Positions 1 to 7,260 of a stretch of 49,407 nt of DNA are shown here, piece by piece. Every line of letters starts with the position of its first letter. Position 1 is the stretch's first letter. Source of the stretch: a virus. The DNA lies in IMG/VR virus record IMGVR_UViG_3300024518_003403, positions 1 through 49,407 of that record; one strand, 5' to 3'. Both the position numbers and the translations under genes were made by a program. The notes beneath the pieces were generated by a model. The model did no database searches, was not told the DNA's origin, and saw only the letters and a list, made by a program, of their open reading frames with translations.

Positions 1-893
1 TCTTCAAGGTCAAGGGTTCAATGAGGAAACGGACGGGATCACTGGTGGCGTGATCGACAACTTCACCCCGTCCGAACCCAAGGACTTCACCAGGCAGAAC
101 CCGATCCAGCCTGAAGACCTCGGTGAAGCAGTCGGGGCTGATGGGATAATCTTCCAGCTCCAGAACGTGGCAGCGGATAGTTGGAACGCCATGACCAAGG
201 CGGCGCTCGCTGATGGGGTCAACTTGTCAGCTGATTCAGCGTTGAGGTCATGGGATAACCAACTGCGCGCGTACGAGGATTTCGTTAAGACTGGGAAGAA
301 TCAGAACAACGTCACGGTCCCCAACATCCTCCCGCCTGAACGCTCCCTCCACGTTCTGGGTCTGGCTGTGGACATCAACTCTGCATCCAAGGGGTCAGTC
401 GTCCACAACTGGCTGGTGGCCAACGCTGCCCAGTTCGGTTGGACGCCCATCTCCAACGAGGCATGGCATTGGGAGTTCAAGGGCAGCCAGTTCTTCGGTG
501 GTAGTCGGACTGGTAGTGGGAGTAGCGACACGCCAGACACCTCTACTCCAGCTGACGCATCCCAGCCTGCACCCATTACCACCACACCCACGGCAGGTCC
601 CCGCTGATGGCTACCTCTGACCAGTTCCTCCCACCTGAAGATCAAGGCTTCCCGCTGTTGCCCCCCCCGGTCAAACCACCGGATGATGACGATGGTGGTG
701 GAGGCAACCAGAACTCGCCTGGTGGCGTAGAAGAATCAGGCATTGGCGACACCACCAACCTGGTCCCTACCCTCGAAGAAGGTGACGTACCAGGTATCCC
801 CCCAGGTGCTGAGTTCTGGAAGGTTGGCGGTCGCCATTACGCGGTCTTCTTCATCCCCGGCTCTGAACCCCCCATCCCCCTGGTCTACCTCAT
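1..893. repeat. Left copy of 893-bp terminal imperfect direct repeat
   Basis: This segment aligns without net length change to 48515-49407. Bases 1-99 are identical to 48515-48613, and bases 796-893 are identical to 49310-49407. The middle differs at many positions, largely third codon positions, with compensating in-frame indels (a 12-nt shift near the gene junction is restored by 12 nt in the next gene). Two versions of the same two-gene junction therefore flank the window. A strain-variant bubble in the assembly of a circular genome of about 48,514 bp explains this most simply. A genuine tandem duplication is the alternative. Confidence 0.9.
2..607 (+). CDS. Virion-associated M15 (VanY-like) peptidase, 5'-truncated by window edge
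   Basis: The reading frame is open from base 2, and the codons before the first internal ATG (base 50) match the interior of the full-length gene at 48282-49112. This is therefore a partial CDS, not a gene starting at 50. It carries the M15 zinc-peptidase signature: a SLHVLGLAVD segment with the His and Asp ligands, and a later WHWEF segment with the third ligand. The family cleaves D-Ala-D-Ala or L-Ala-D-Glu bonds in peptidoglycan. Its place inside the virion-protein block suggests a particle-borne wall hydrolase acting at DNA entry. A Gly/Ser/Thr/Pro tail ends the protein. The stop overlaps the next start (TGATG). About 13 substitutions separate it from the other copy over the first ~160 shared residues, plus tail changes. 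Confidence 0.8.
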   Translation, partial: LQGQGFNEETDGITGGVIDNFTPSEPKDFTRQNPIQPEDLGEAVGADGIIFQLQNVAADSWNAMTKAALADGVNLSADSALRSWDNQLRAYEDFVKTGKNQNNVTVPNILPPERSLHVLGLAVDINSASKGSVVHNWLVANAAQFGWTPISNEAWHWEFKGSQFFGGSRTGSGSSDTPDTSTPADASQPAPITTTPTAGPR

Positions 894-1920
894 CCCTGAA
901 GAAGAACTCCCAGCTATGGAGATCTCTCATCCCATCGACTTCAAATCAGTAACTGAAGCTGAGTTCCGCCAGGTCGGTGCCCTTGATATGGGTCTATCCA
1001 CTCTCCTCATTGACACCCCCGACAACCCTTGGGATGCGTTCTTCGACCAGTACGAAGACAACCTGGCCATCATGCCGTGGCTGGCTGAACCCGACATCTT
1101 GGCTCTGTACGCGTCAGAATGGTTGAAGGGTGGCTCTCCATCTTCAGCTCAACTCTCCCAAACCGAATGGTGGCAGACCCACACCCAAGAGGAACGAGAC
1201 TGGCTGCTGTTCACCAACTCCGACCCGGCTTCCGCCCAGCGCCTGATCGAAGACAACCGACGCTCTATGCGCGACCTACTCCAACAGGCAGGGATAGACA
1301 ACCCTGACGAATCCTTGATCACGTTCATGTCGGATCAGGTAACCATGGGACTATGGAGTCAGGGTCTAGTGGATGACCAAATCCTGGCCCTAGCCGATCC
1401 CTTCTCTGGCATCCCCATCGACCCAACCCTCTCATCCTTCCTGTCTGAAAACGAGATCAACCCTGAGTTCATCGACACAACCAGGCAGGGCGAAGATGTG
1501 GTCCGTCAGCTCGTTTCCCGTTGGCTTGGCCCCTACTACTCCGATTTCTGGAACGATGACAACCTGGCTGAATGGGCCGGGGAGATCCGCAACAACCCTG
1601 ACGCGCAACTTGAACTCACCGACATCCTTCGTTCTCAACGCATGACCTTGTTCCCCAACCACACCAACGAAAACCTGACCTATGAAGACATCGCTGCACC
1701 CATGCGCGGTGTGTTCGCATCAGTGTGGGGGCAGGCCGCGGACGAAACCACCCCCTTCTTCCAGCGCCTGCTCGCATCCAACGACTTCGAAGGGGCAGAA
1801 CGGCAGCTCCGCATTGAAGGCATGAAGCAAGGTGTGAGGAAAGTCCAAAACGATGCTCTATCCGGCATAGTCTCCAGCTTCGGCGGTAGCATTGTCCGAG
1901 CAGATCCGGCGATTCTCTAA
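607..1920 (+). CDS. Putative internal virion protein with proline-rich N-terminus
   Basis: 437 aa, function not recognised. The first ~45 residues are low complexity (Pro, Asp and Gly runs) and look like a flexible linker or tether. A conserved block follows (residues ~45-100, with GIPPGAEFWKVGG). The rest is mostly helical, rich in Trp and acidic residues. It overlaps both neighbours by one to a few bases, so it is co-translated with the upstream M15 peptidase and the downstream LysM protein. That context suggests a component of the DNA-ejection or wall-penetration apparatus. A second version of its first ~100 codons occurs at 49109-49407 with a different low-complexity linker. Confidence 0.6.
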   Translation: MATSDQFLPPEDQGFPLLPPPVKPPDDDDGGGGNQNSPGGVEESGIGDTTNLVPTLEEGDVPGIPPGAEFWKVGGRHYAVFFIPGSEPPIPLVYLIPEEELPAMEISHPIDFKSVTEAEFRQVGALDMGLSTLLIDTPDNPWDAFFDQYEDNLAIMPWLAEPDILALYASEWLKGGSPSSAQLSQTEWWQTHTQEERDWLLFTNSDPASAQRLIEDNRRSMRDLLQQAGIDNPDESLITFMSDQVTMGLWSQGLVDDQILALADPFSGIPIDPTLSSFLSENEINPEFIDTTRQGEDVVRQLVSRWLGPYYSDFWNDDNLAEWAGEIRNNPDAQLELTDILRSQRMTLFPNHTNENLTYEDIAAPMRGVFASVWGQAADETTPFFQRLLASNDFEGAERQLRIEGMKQGVRKVQNDALSGIVSSFGGSIVRADPAIL

Positions 1921-3392
1921 TGGTACGTTTCAACTCCAACGGCAAGATGATCATTGAGGCGGGGGACACCCTCTCCTCGATTGCCAACCAACTCGGCCTA
2001 ACCGGTGATGAACGCACCGAGTTCTTCAACTTCATCCAACCCCAGCTCCAGTCCGGTGACATCAACCTGATCCAGGTGGGTGAGAAGCTGAACCTGGGTA
2101 CATTCTCTGCGCCTGGTGACCCGATCAGTCCTGGTCCCCTCGATCCTGATGGCAACCCCTTTGACCCCACCGCTCCACTACCCCCACCACCTGAATTTCC
2201 CAGGTCTGATGACCCCTTCGCCCAAATTCCCGGTGACGGCTCCACTCCACCCATCTCTGTTGACCCCATAGCTCCATTCGAAGAACGCTCACCCACCCAA
2301 ACCCTCTTCACCGGCACCTTCGAAGACGCCCAAGCCCAAGTTCAAGCAATGCTTGAAGGTCTCGGTTTCCGCAAAGGGTTCCTCTTGGGTCAGAACCGGA
2401 TCGACAGGTTGGCGCAACGATTGGTTGATAGTCGCGAATCTCTTGACGCCATGCGCTCCAGGATCATTGCAACCGACAACTATCAGCAGCTCATCTCCGA
2501 TGGCCTGGTCCCCGATCCCAACCTCCCCGGCGTCCCCGACCCCGGTGACCCCGTTGGCGGTGGCGGTGGGGGTAGCTCCTTCAACTTCTTCGAAGCTGCT
2601 TCCCTCCTTCTCCCCTTCCTTCCCCCAGAACTGGTCCGCATCTACGCTGACGCATGGGCTGACTTCGGTGACCGCACCATCGCCCTAGAAGCCACTCGCG
2701 CCGATCCCCGCTACGAACAGTTCTTCCCTGGGATCAAGCGCGGTGATGGCACCCTCCGCATGACCGAACAGGAATACCTGGCCACTAAGGAAGCGTATCG
2801 AATCTCCCTACTTGAACTGGATGTCAACCCCAATCTGTTTGATGGCAAGTTTGTTGACCTCATCTCCAACAATGTCTCAGCTAGGGAATTTGCTCTCCGC
2901 CTGGATTCAGCGTTCAGAGGCATCATCAACAACATCCCTGAAGTCCAAGCGTTCTACGCCAACAACTTCGGGATCAACATGACTGAATCGGCAGTGTTCG
3001 CATCAGTTCTGGACCCTGAAATCGGCCAGTCCATCATCAACCAGAACATCTCAATCGCCCAGGTCGGTGGTGAAGCTGCCCTCCAAGGCTTCGCGATAGG
3101 TGGAGGCTTCGCTGAAGAACTCGCCAATGCGGGGCTGGCCCAAAACCAAGCTCGCGCGTTGTTTGCCGACGCCGCCTTCCGCCTTCCCACCCTGGCCACC
3201 CTCGCGGACCGGTTCAACGCCCCCGACTCCACTTTTGACCTCTCCGAATTCGTGGATGCGTCATTCCTAGGTGACGCTTCCCAGGCCCGCAGAATCAACC
3301 GTCTCCGCGCTGGGGAATCGTCCTCCTTCAGCTCTCAGGATTTCGCATCCACCACCCAGCAAGGACTCGTCTCAGGAATTGAGGAACGATGA
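1920..3392 (+). CDS. LysM-containing virion protein
   Basis: 490 aa. The N-terminus (residues ~8-57) reads as a LysM domain: an EAGDTLSSIANQLGL start and a closing GEKLNLG. LysM binds N-acetylglucosamine polymers, so the protein probably docks to peptidoglycan. Residues ~60-125 form a Pro/Asp-rich linker, and a Gly-rich stretch (residues ~205-216) separates two helical parts. The C-terminal half is rich in Ala, Phe and Asn and resembles other internal virion proteins in composition. The start overlaps the upstream stop (TAATG). LysM next to an M15 peptidase suggests a split wall-binding and wall-cutting module carried in the particle. Confidence 0.65.
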   Translation: MVRFNSNGKMIIEAGDTLSSIANQLGLTGDERTEFFNFIQPQLQSGDINLIQVGEKLNLGTFSAPGDPISPGPLDPDGNPFDPTAPLPPPPEFPRSDDPFAQIPGDGSTPPISVDPIAPFEERSPTQTLFTGTFEDAQAQVQAMLEGLGFRKGFLLGQNRIDRLAQRLVDSRESLDAMRSRIIATDNYQQLISDGLVPDPNLPGVPDPGDPVGGGGGGSSFNFFEAASLLLPFLPPELVRIYADAWADFGDRTIALEATRADPRYEQFFPGIKRGDGTLRMTEQEYLATKEAYRISLLELDVNPNLFDGKFVDLISNNVSAREFALRLDSAFRGIINNIPEVQAFYANNFGINMTESAVFASVLDPEIGQSIINQNISIAQVGGEAALQGFAIGGGFAEELANAGLAQNQARALFADAAFRLPTLATLADRFNAPDSTFDLSEFVDASFLGDASQARRINRLRAGESSSFSSQDFASTTQQGLVSGIEER

Positions 3393-3541
3393 CAGATACC
3401 AATGACTGTCGTGAATGCGGCAGAACACTCAACAACAGCTCAGCCAACTTCCCTCACGCGGGTCCAGCCAAGAACCTGTGTGTGAGTTGCAAGCCCAAGG
3501 CCAAGAAGAAAGCGAAGGCCAGTGCCAGCAAAAAGAAGTAG
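3389..3541 (+). CDS. Small zinc-ribbon protein with lysine-rich tail
   Basis: 50 aa. The ATG overlaps the stop of the LysM gene (ATGA). Two CxxC pairs are visible (CREC near residues 7-10 and CVSC near residues 31-34), which would form a treble-clef or ribbon zinc site. The last ~16 residues are almost all Lys, Ala and Ser. It is a probable nucleic-acid-binding protein. The lysine tail overlaps the start of the next, very basic protein in a different frame. Confidence 0.65.
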   Translation: MTDTNDCRECGRTLNNSSANFPHAGPAKNLCVSCKPKAKKKAKASASKKK

Positions 3542-3740
3542 TGCCCGCAAGAAGGTCGCCAAGAAACGGGCACCAGCCAAACGTAAAGCACCGAGCAGGT
3601 CCAACAAGGGTGGGGCTACCAGGGGCAAAGCCAGAGCTACCCAGGTGAAGAAGGCCAACGCGTCGCGGAAGAAGAAGCAACCGGCGAAGGGTAAGCGTCG
3701 GCCCAGGATTTCAGAGCCTCAACCATTTCCGAAATCCTGA
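3522..3740 (+). CDS. Histone-tail-like, Lys/Arg/Ala/Pro-rich basic protein
   Basis: 72 aa starting at a GTG that lies 20 nt inside the upstream gene. Over a third of residues are Lys or Arg, mixed with Ala, Pro and Ser, in the style of histone H1 tails and some phage DNA-condensing proteins. There are almost no hydrophobic residues and no Cys, so it is probably disordered. Likely roles are DNA compaction in the capsid or neutralising DNA during ejection. It closes the structural operon. A shift from the upstream zinc-ribbon frame would need +1 slippage, and no good +1 site is evident, so a separate GTG start is preferred. Confidence 0.6.
   Translation: MPAKRSSARKKVAKKRAPAKRKAPSRSNKGGATRGKARATQVKKANASRKKKQPAKGKRRPRISEPQPFPKS
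3704..3739 (+). terminator. Hairpin at end of the virion-protein operon
   Basis: CAGGATTTC (3704-3712) pairs perfectly with GAAATCCTG (3731-3739), with an 18-nt loop. The stem reaches into the stop codon of the basic-protein gene. There is no T-run after it, so intrinsic termination is uncertain. A 3'-end stabilising hairpin is equally possible. Confidence 0.45.
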
Positions 3741-3746
3741 TATACT
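3738..3746 (+). promoter_or_regulatory. Extended -10 promoter candidate before the tRNA-like element
   Basis: TGATATACT reads as an extended -10 (TGn followed by TATACT, 5 of 6 matches to TATAAT). No convincing -35 lies upstream. Seven bases after the -10 is the GGACCCAG that begins the tRNA-like fold, so a transcript from here would start almost exactly at that structure. Confidence 0.4.
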
Positions 3747-3752
3747 GTGACA

Positions 3753-3811
3753 GGACCCAGCCTGTGGCAGGTTTGAGTTGGTAAGTGGTTCGAATCCACC
3801 CCTGGGTGCGC
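3753..3811 (+). ncRNA. Truncated tRNA-like RNA element
   Basis: A canonical T-arm is present: GTGG (3785-3788), loop TTCGAAT, CCAC (3796-3799). It is followed by CTGGGT (3802-3807), which pairs with ACCCAG (3755-3760) like an acceptor stem. Between acceptor and T-arm is only a short CCTG/CAGG hairpin (3761-3771) and 13 unpaired bases, so there is no room for both D and anticodon arms. This is not a functional canonical tRNA. It could be a tRNA mimic, a decayed tRNA, or a captured 3' tRNA fragment such as an attachment-site core. No integrase was found. Confidence 0.4.
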
Positions 3812-3824
3812 CTATCAAGCAGTT

Positions 3825-3854
3825 AGACCCCGGTCCTTGACAGAGCCGGGGTCT
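3825..3854 (+). terminator. Strong GC hairpin downstream of tRNA-like element
   Basis: AGACCCCGG (3825-3833) and CCGGGGTCT (3846-3854) form a perfect 9-bp stem with a 12-nt loop. It could terminate or bound the small RNA. No T-run follows. The loop contains the TTGACA of the next promoter, so the DNA or RNA hairpin and promoter use overlap physically. Confidence 0.45.
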
Positions 3855-3866
3855 GCCGCGTATCCT
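3837..3866 (+). promoter_or_regulatory. Sigma70-type promoter for the capsid/tail operon
   Basis: TTGACA at 3837-3842 is a perfect -35. TATCCT at 3861-3866 is a 4/6 -10, with an 18-nt spacer. It faces the scaffold and capsid genes and would yield a leader of about 215 nt. No similar signal is seen closer to the scaffold start. Confidence 0.6.
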
Positions 3867-4087
3867 CACCCCAACGGGCTATGGCAGCGTACCGCCCGAA
3901 CCAAAGACGCTCCATCAACGCCGGGGGACTCCTACCGCCCCCGGCCGTCATGAGTAGGTAGCAGAGCCAATGGTTCCGTGGCTGACAGGGAACCTAGAGG
4001 TTTGTTTTCTGCTGTCCACTGTCGCTGGGCGTGCAGCCTTCCGTCGTGCTGTACTGACTCTCCACCAGACGCGATAAGGAGCTACTC
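3867..4087 (+). other. Structured 5' leader, no gene
   Basis: This is a non-coding stretch between the promoter and the scaffold gene. It contains an 8-bp perfect stem (3920-3927 with 3938-3945, GCCGGGGG/CCCCCGGC) and a 6-bp stem (3972-3977 with 3989-3994, GGTTCC/GGAACC). The second is followed a few bases later by a T-rich TTTGTTTT, which makes it a possible attenuator. A strong AAGGAG lies just before the ATG at 4088. Confidence 0.45.
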
Positions 4088-4546
4088 ATGACCACCGAAA
4101 TCATCCCTAACCCTGACGAAGAAACTGCTGATATCCGACAGATGCGGGAACGCATCAAGGATCTGACAGCAGAAAACAAGACACTGACAGAAGGTGCCAA
4201 AGCCACCGCATTCAAGGATGCAGGCTTTGATCCCACTACCGGTGTCGGCGCACTTCTCGCTGAGTCCTACAAGGGCGAATACACAGCCGAGGCAGTCGCC
4301 ACCTTTGCCAAGGAAAAGGGAATCGAAACGTCCGGTCAACCGCTAGTGCAAAAACGCACACCCGAGGAACGACTCGTTGCGGCAGGACAAAACCGGCTAG
4401 ACGCGGTGAATTCAGGGGCTACTCCTGTCAACCTTGACCCTTCGATTGACGATCAGATCGCTCAGGCTGACGCAGATGGTGACCTCCAAAAGGGCATCAC
4501 TCTCCGCAACCTGAAGCTGCTCGCACACGAACAACGTCAAGGGTAA
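4088..4546 (+). CDS. Capsid scaffolding-like protein
   Basis: 152 aa, acidic, helical, no Cys. Residues ~12-40 form a coiled-coil-like heptad stretch (RQMRERIKDLTAENKTL), as in phage scaffolding proteins and capsid-assembly chaperones. It lies 30 bases upstream of the major capsid gene, the usual place for a scaffold. The start is fixed by AAGGAG seven bases upstream. The assignment rests on composition and position, not on a diagnostic motif. Confidence 0.6.
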   Translation: MTTEIIPNPDEETADIRQMRERIKDLTAENKTLTEGAKATAFKDAGFDPTTGVGALLAESYKGEYTAEAVATFAKEKGIETSGQPLVQKRTPEERLVAAGQNRLDAVNSGATPVNLDPSIDDQIAQADADGDLQKGITLRNLKLLAHEQRQG

Positions 4547-4576
4547 GTAACCGTCTAGAACAAGGAGTGAAAACTC

Positions 4577-5791
4577 ATGGCCGGTATTACCGGTATGGGC
4601 GACACCTTTGATCTGCCGAACTTCGTCGGTCCGCTGTTTCAGCTCACACCTGCTGACACGCCGTACCTGAGTATGTCGGGTGGTCTAACCGGTGGAGAGG
4701 TGGCAGACGCCACCGTCTTCAACTGGCAGACCTATGACCTCAGGGACGCGTCTCAGAACACACGGGTTGAGGGTCTGGCAGCACCCACCGCCGAACAGCG
4801 TGTCCGCGCTACGGTTCGCAACGTCGTACAGATCCACCAGGAAACTGTCGATGTTTCGTACACCAAGCAGGCCGCTACTGGTCAGTACAGCGATATCGGT
4901 TCAGCCCACCCGCACATTGATGGTGTGACAGACACCTCAGTGTTGTCGGAGTTGGACTGGCAGGTAACGCAGATGCTGAAGCAGATCGCCCGTGATGTTG
5001 AATACTCATTCATCAACGGGACCTTTGTGGAGCCAGCAAACAACTCAACAGCCCGCCAGACGCGTGGCATCTCTGAAGCCATCGTCACCAACGTAGAGAA
5101 CCAGCAAGTGGCCACCGACGACGTTACCGGTGAAGACGCCGATGACGTGGTTGATGCCGTTGCGCATCCTTTCTCGTTGAACGATCAGGTCAGGTTTACC
5201 GCCCTCACGGGTGGCTCAAACCTGTCCATTGACCGCCACTACTACTGCATCACTGTCAACGCCAACGACTTCCAGCTCTCCCTCACCAAGGGTGGAGCCG
5301 CGGTGTCGTTCGGTTCTGACATCACTGCCACATCGACGCTCGTCCAACTGGCCGCGCTCACCGATGTCATGGTGATTGATGCACTGCAGTCTGGTTGGGA
5401 AGACGGTGGATTCCAGGAGTCGGAAACGACCACAATCTGGACCAACGCATACAACAAGCGGGTTCTCACCACGCAGTTCATCACGAACGGCAACTACCGG
5501 GAGCAGTCCCGGAATGTTGGTGGTGTGAATGTGACCACAATCGAGACTGATTTCGGTCGCCTCAATGTGGCTCTCAACCGTCATCTCCGTACCCATGAGG
5601 TAATCATTGCCTCAATGGAGATGGTGGCTCCGGTGTTCTTGCCGATCCCAGGCAAGGGTTTCCTCTTTGTGAAGCCCCTAGCTGATACTGGCGCGAACGA
5701 TCAGCGCATGATCTATGGCGAGATTGGCCACAAGTACGGCCACGAACGCTTCCATGCCAAGGTAACGAACGTCACTGGCGGAATTACCTGA
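4577..5791 (+). CDS. Major capsid protein (HK97-fold, DUF5309/SU10-like)
   Basis: 404 aa with AAGGAG before the ATG. The N-terminus (a DTPYLSMSG segment, then a QTYDLRD region and conserved EGLAAPTAEQR and VDVSYTKQA) resembles capsid proteins of the DUF5309 type, which adopt the HK97 fold. Residues ~180-255 look like an inserted beta-rich domain (HPFSLNDQVRFTALTGG through TSTLVQL), a pattern seen as add-on Ig-like or decoration domains in phage structural proteins. The shell chain resumes at ALTDVMVIDALQSG. The capsid role is supported by the upstream scaffold and downstream neck and tail genes. Confidence 0.85.
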   Translation: MAGITGMGDTFDLPNFVGPLFQLTPADTPYLSMSGGLTGGEVADATVFNWQTYDLRDASQNTRVEGLAAPTAEQRVRATVRNVVQIHQETVDVSYTKQAATGQYSDIGSAHPHIDGVTDTSVLSELDWQVTQMLKQIARDVEYSFINGTFVEPANNSTARQTRGISEAIVTNVENQQVATDDVTGEDADDVVDAVAHPFSLNDQVRFTALTGGSNLSIDRHYYCITVNANDFQLSLTKGGAAVSFGSDITATSTLVQLAALTDVMVIDALQSGWEDGGFQESETTTIWTNAYNKRVLTTQFITNGNYREQSRNVGGVNVTTIETDFGRLNVALNRHLRTHEVIIASMEMVAPVFLPIPGKGFLFVKPLADTGANDQRMIYGEIGHKYGHERFHAKVTNVTGGIT

Positions 5792-5798
5792 TCGCTTT

Positions 5799-5824
5799 GG
5801 GGGTGAGGGTCAAACCTCACCCCC
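5799..5824 (+). terminator. Hairpin just downstream of the capsid gene
   Basis: GGGGGTGAGG (5799-5808) and CCTCACCCCC (5815-5824) form a perfect 10-bp GC-rich stem with a 6-nt loop, beginning eight bases after the capsid stop. No T-run follows. It could be a partial terminator or an mRNA 3'-end stabiliser that raises capsid over downstream gene expression. Confidence 0.6.
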
Positions 5825-5878
5825 ACTGCATACATCCCCTACACTCAGCATGAACCATCAGGAGGTTGGAGGTAAAAG

Positions 5879-6325
5879 ATGGCTCTAGCAACTAAGTCCA
5901 AGGGACATATCAGTCCTAACAAGGGCAAGCAACTAGTCGAGATTATCGACACTGCTCTCAACGATTCAGACAAAACCCTCACCGTCCCCGCTGGGGTGTC
6001 GTGGGAAGTCAAGACTCTCTTCTGTGAGCTGATCACTACAGCCACGGTGGGGAACCGGCGCATCAGGCTGGAGCTAACAGATGACTCCGGCAATGTGGCA
6101 GGACAGTGGCTGGCTTCGGCCGATCAAACTGCCTCACTGACAGAAACTTACAACTTCGTCCCTACCGGTGACTCATCCACTGAACCGGTGACTGGCGTCC
6201 ACATCATTGGGATCTCCCCCATCCATGCTCCATCCGGTTACGGCCTACGCATCTACGACGAACCAGCTATCGCCGCTGCCGCCGATGACCTCACCATCCG
6301 AGGTGTTGTGGTAGAACATAGGTAA
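5879..6325 (+). CDS. Putative head-associated beta-rich structural protein
   Basis: 148 aa, beta-strand-rich, no recognised family. AGGAGG and GGAGG-like sites precede the ATG. Alternating hydrophobic and polar runs (SWEVKTLFCELITTATVG, RRIRLELTDDSGNV, LTIRGVVVEHR) suggest a beta-sandwich. Its place right after the major capsid protein fits a capsid decoration or cement protein or a head-closure factor. The downstream gene starts on its stop codon (TAATG). Confidence 0.5.
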   Translation: MALATKSKGHISPNKGKQLVEIIDTALNDSDKTLTVPAGVSWEVKTLFCELITTATVGNRRIRLELTDDSGNVAGQWLASADQTASLTETYNFVPTGDSSTEPVTGVHIIGISPIHAPSGYGLRIYDEPAIAAAADDLTIRGVVVEHR

Positions 6326-7257
6326 TGGCAACTCTTGGTGACCTCATTGACCGGCTGTTCCGTGAGTGGTTGACCCCTCCTCACGAACAGCCTGCCCGCG
6401 CGGTAATGAACGACGCAGGTGGGATCTCTGCCGCGGACGTGACAATCACCATCGACCCTGCCTTGCTCTCTACTGAAGAAGAAGGGCTGCTCGGTGAAGG
6501 GGCCATTGTCGAGATCGAACGGGAGCTAATCAGGGTCAACTCCTACGCCTCCCCTGTCATCACTACCGACGCTGAAGGTCGCGGCTACCAGGGCACCACC
6601 GCAGCTACCCACGCCGACAACCTAGATGTGATAATCACCCCCACCTACTCCCGCCAGCTCGCCTTCGATGCGTTGTCTGACGCGATAGTGGGCCTGTACC
6701 CTGATCTATGGCGAGTAGACAACCTCACTTTCACCTCCCAATCCACCCCACTCACCGTCCCCACCGACCTCAAACAGGTCCTCCACTTCCGCTATGAACT
6801 AGATCAAACCTGGGTCACAGCCTCCGTTGACCTCCTTGACAACTTTCCCCACTCCGCAACCGACGTAGCTATCCAAACCTCATGGGAGGTCCCCAATGGC
6901 TGTTCATCCATCCTCACCTACAAGGCTGGGTTTGCCCGACCAACCGCAGAAACCACAGTCCTTGATGCATCAGTCACTACCAATCCCGCATCTGTGGGGA
7001 TACAGTCTGAGTGGTTTCCCATTGTCATGACAAGGGCACTGGCAAACGTTGCTCTGGCCCGAGATCTCGATGCGGCCACAGTCGAGTTTGTGTCTGAGAG
7101 TCTTGAAAACCAGGGCTTCCCCGTTGGTTCAGGGGAACGACTTCAGCGGGCCTTGGATCGCTACGCTCTCCTCTTGATTGACCGGGCCAAGCGCAACCTC
7201 ACCGCGTCCAACCCACCTCCGCCAACCCACCATGCCCAGGTTGTCTACAGGTGGTAA
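6325..7257 (+). CDS. Putative head-tail connector/adaptor protein
   Basis: 310 aa. The N-terminal ~110 residues are beta-rich, with a segment (EIERELIRVNSY and GRGYQGTTAATHADN) seen in phage structural proteins that assign values along a surface. The central and C-terminal parts are helical and contain a DALSDAIVGLYPDLW motif. Position between capsid and tail genes, size and mixed fold fit a connector or neck protein. There is no diagnostic motif, so this is a context call. Confidence 0.5.
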   Translation: MATLGDLIDRLFREWLTPPHEQPARAVMNDAGGISAADVTITIDPALLSTEEEGLLGEGAIVEIERELIRVNSYASPVITTDAEGRGYQGTTAATHADNLDVIITPTYSRQLAFDALSDAIVGLYPDLWRVDNLTFTSQSTPLTVPTDLKQVLHFRYELDQTWVTASVDLLDNFPHSATDVAIQTSWEVPNGCSSILTYKAGFARPTAETTVLDASVTTNPASVGIQSEWFPIVMTRALANVALARDLDAATVEFVSESLENQGFPVGSGERLQRALDRYALLLIDRAKRNLTASNPPPPTHHAQVVYRW

Positions 7258-7260
7258 TCC

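Noticed and set aside
50-607. A complete gene starting at the ATG at 50
   Set aside because: The frame is open from base 2 and matches the interior of the full-length peptidase at 48282, so it is a 5'-truncated copy.
3500-3545. Programmed frameshift joining the zinc-ribbon and basic proteins
   Set aside because: The A-rich end suits -1 slippage, but the second frame is reached by +1; a GTG start explains it more simply.
3741-3811. Canonical tRNA gene
   Set aside because: A T-arm and a 6-bp acceptor-like stem are present, but only about 24 bases lie between acceptor and T-arm, too few for D and anticodon arms.
3785-3811. Integration site (attP) built on a tRNA 3' end
   Set aside because: Possible in principle, but no integrase was found and the fragment pairs with its own upstream ACCCAG, so it is noted only as an alternative.
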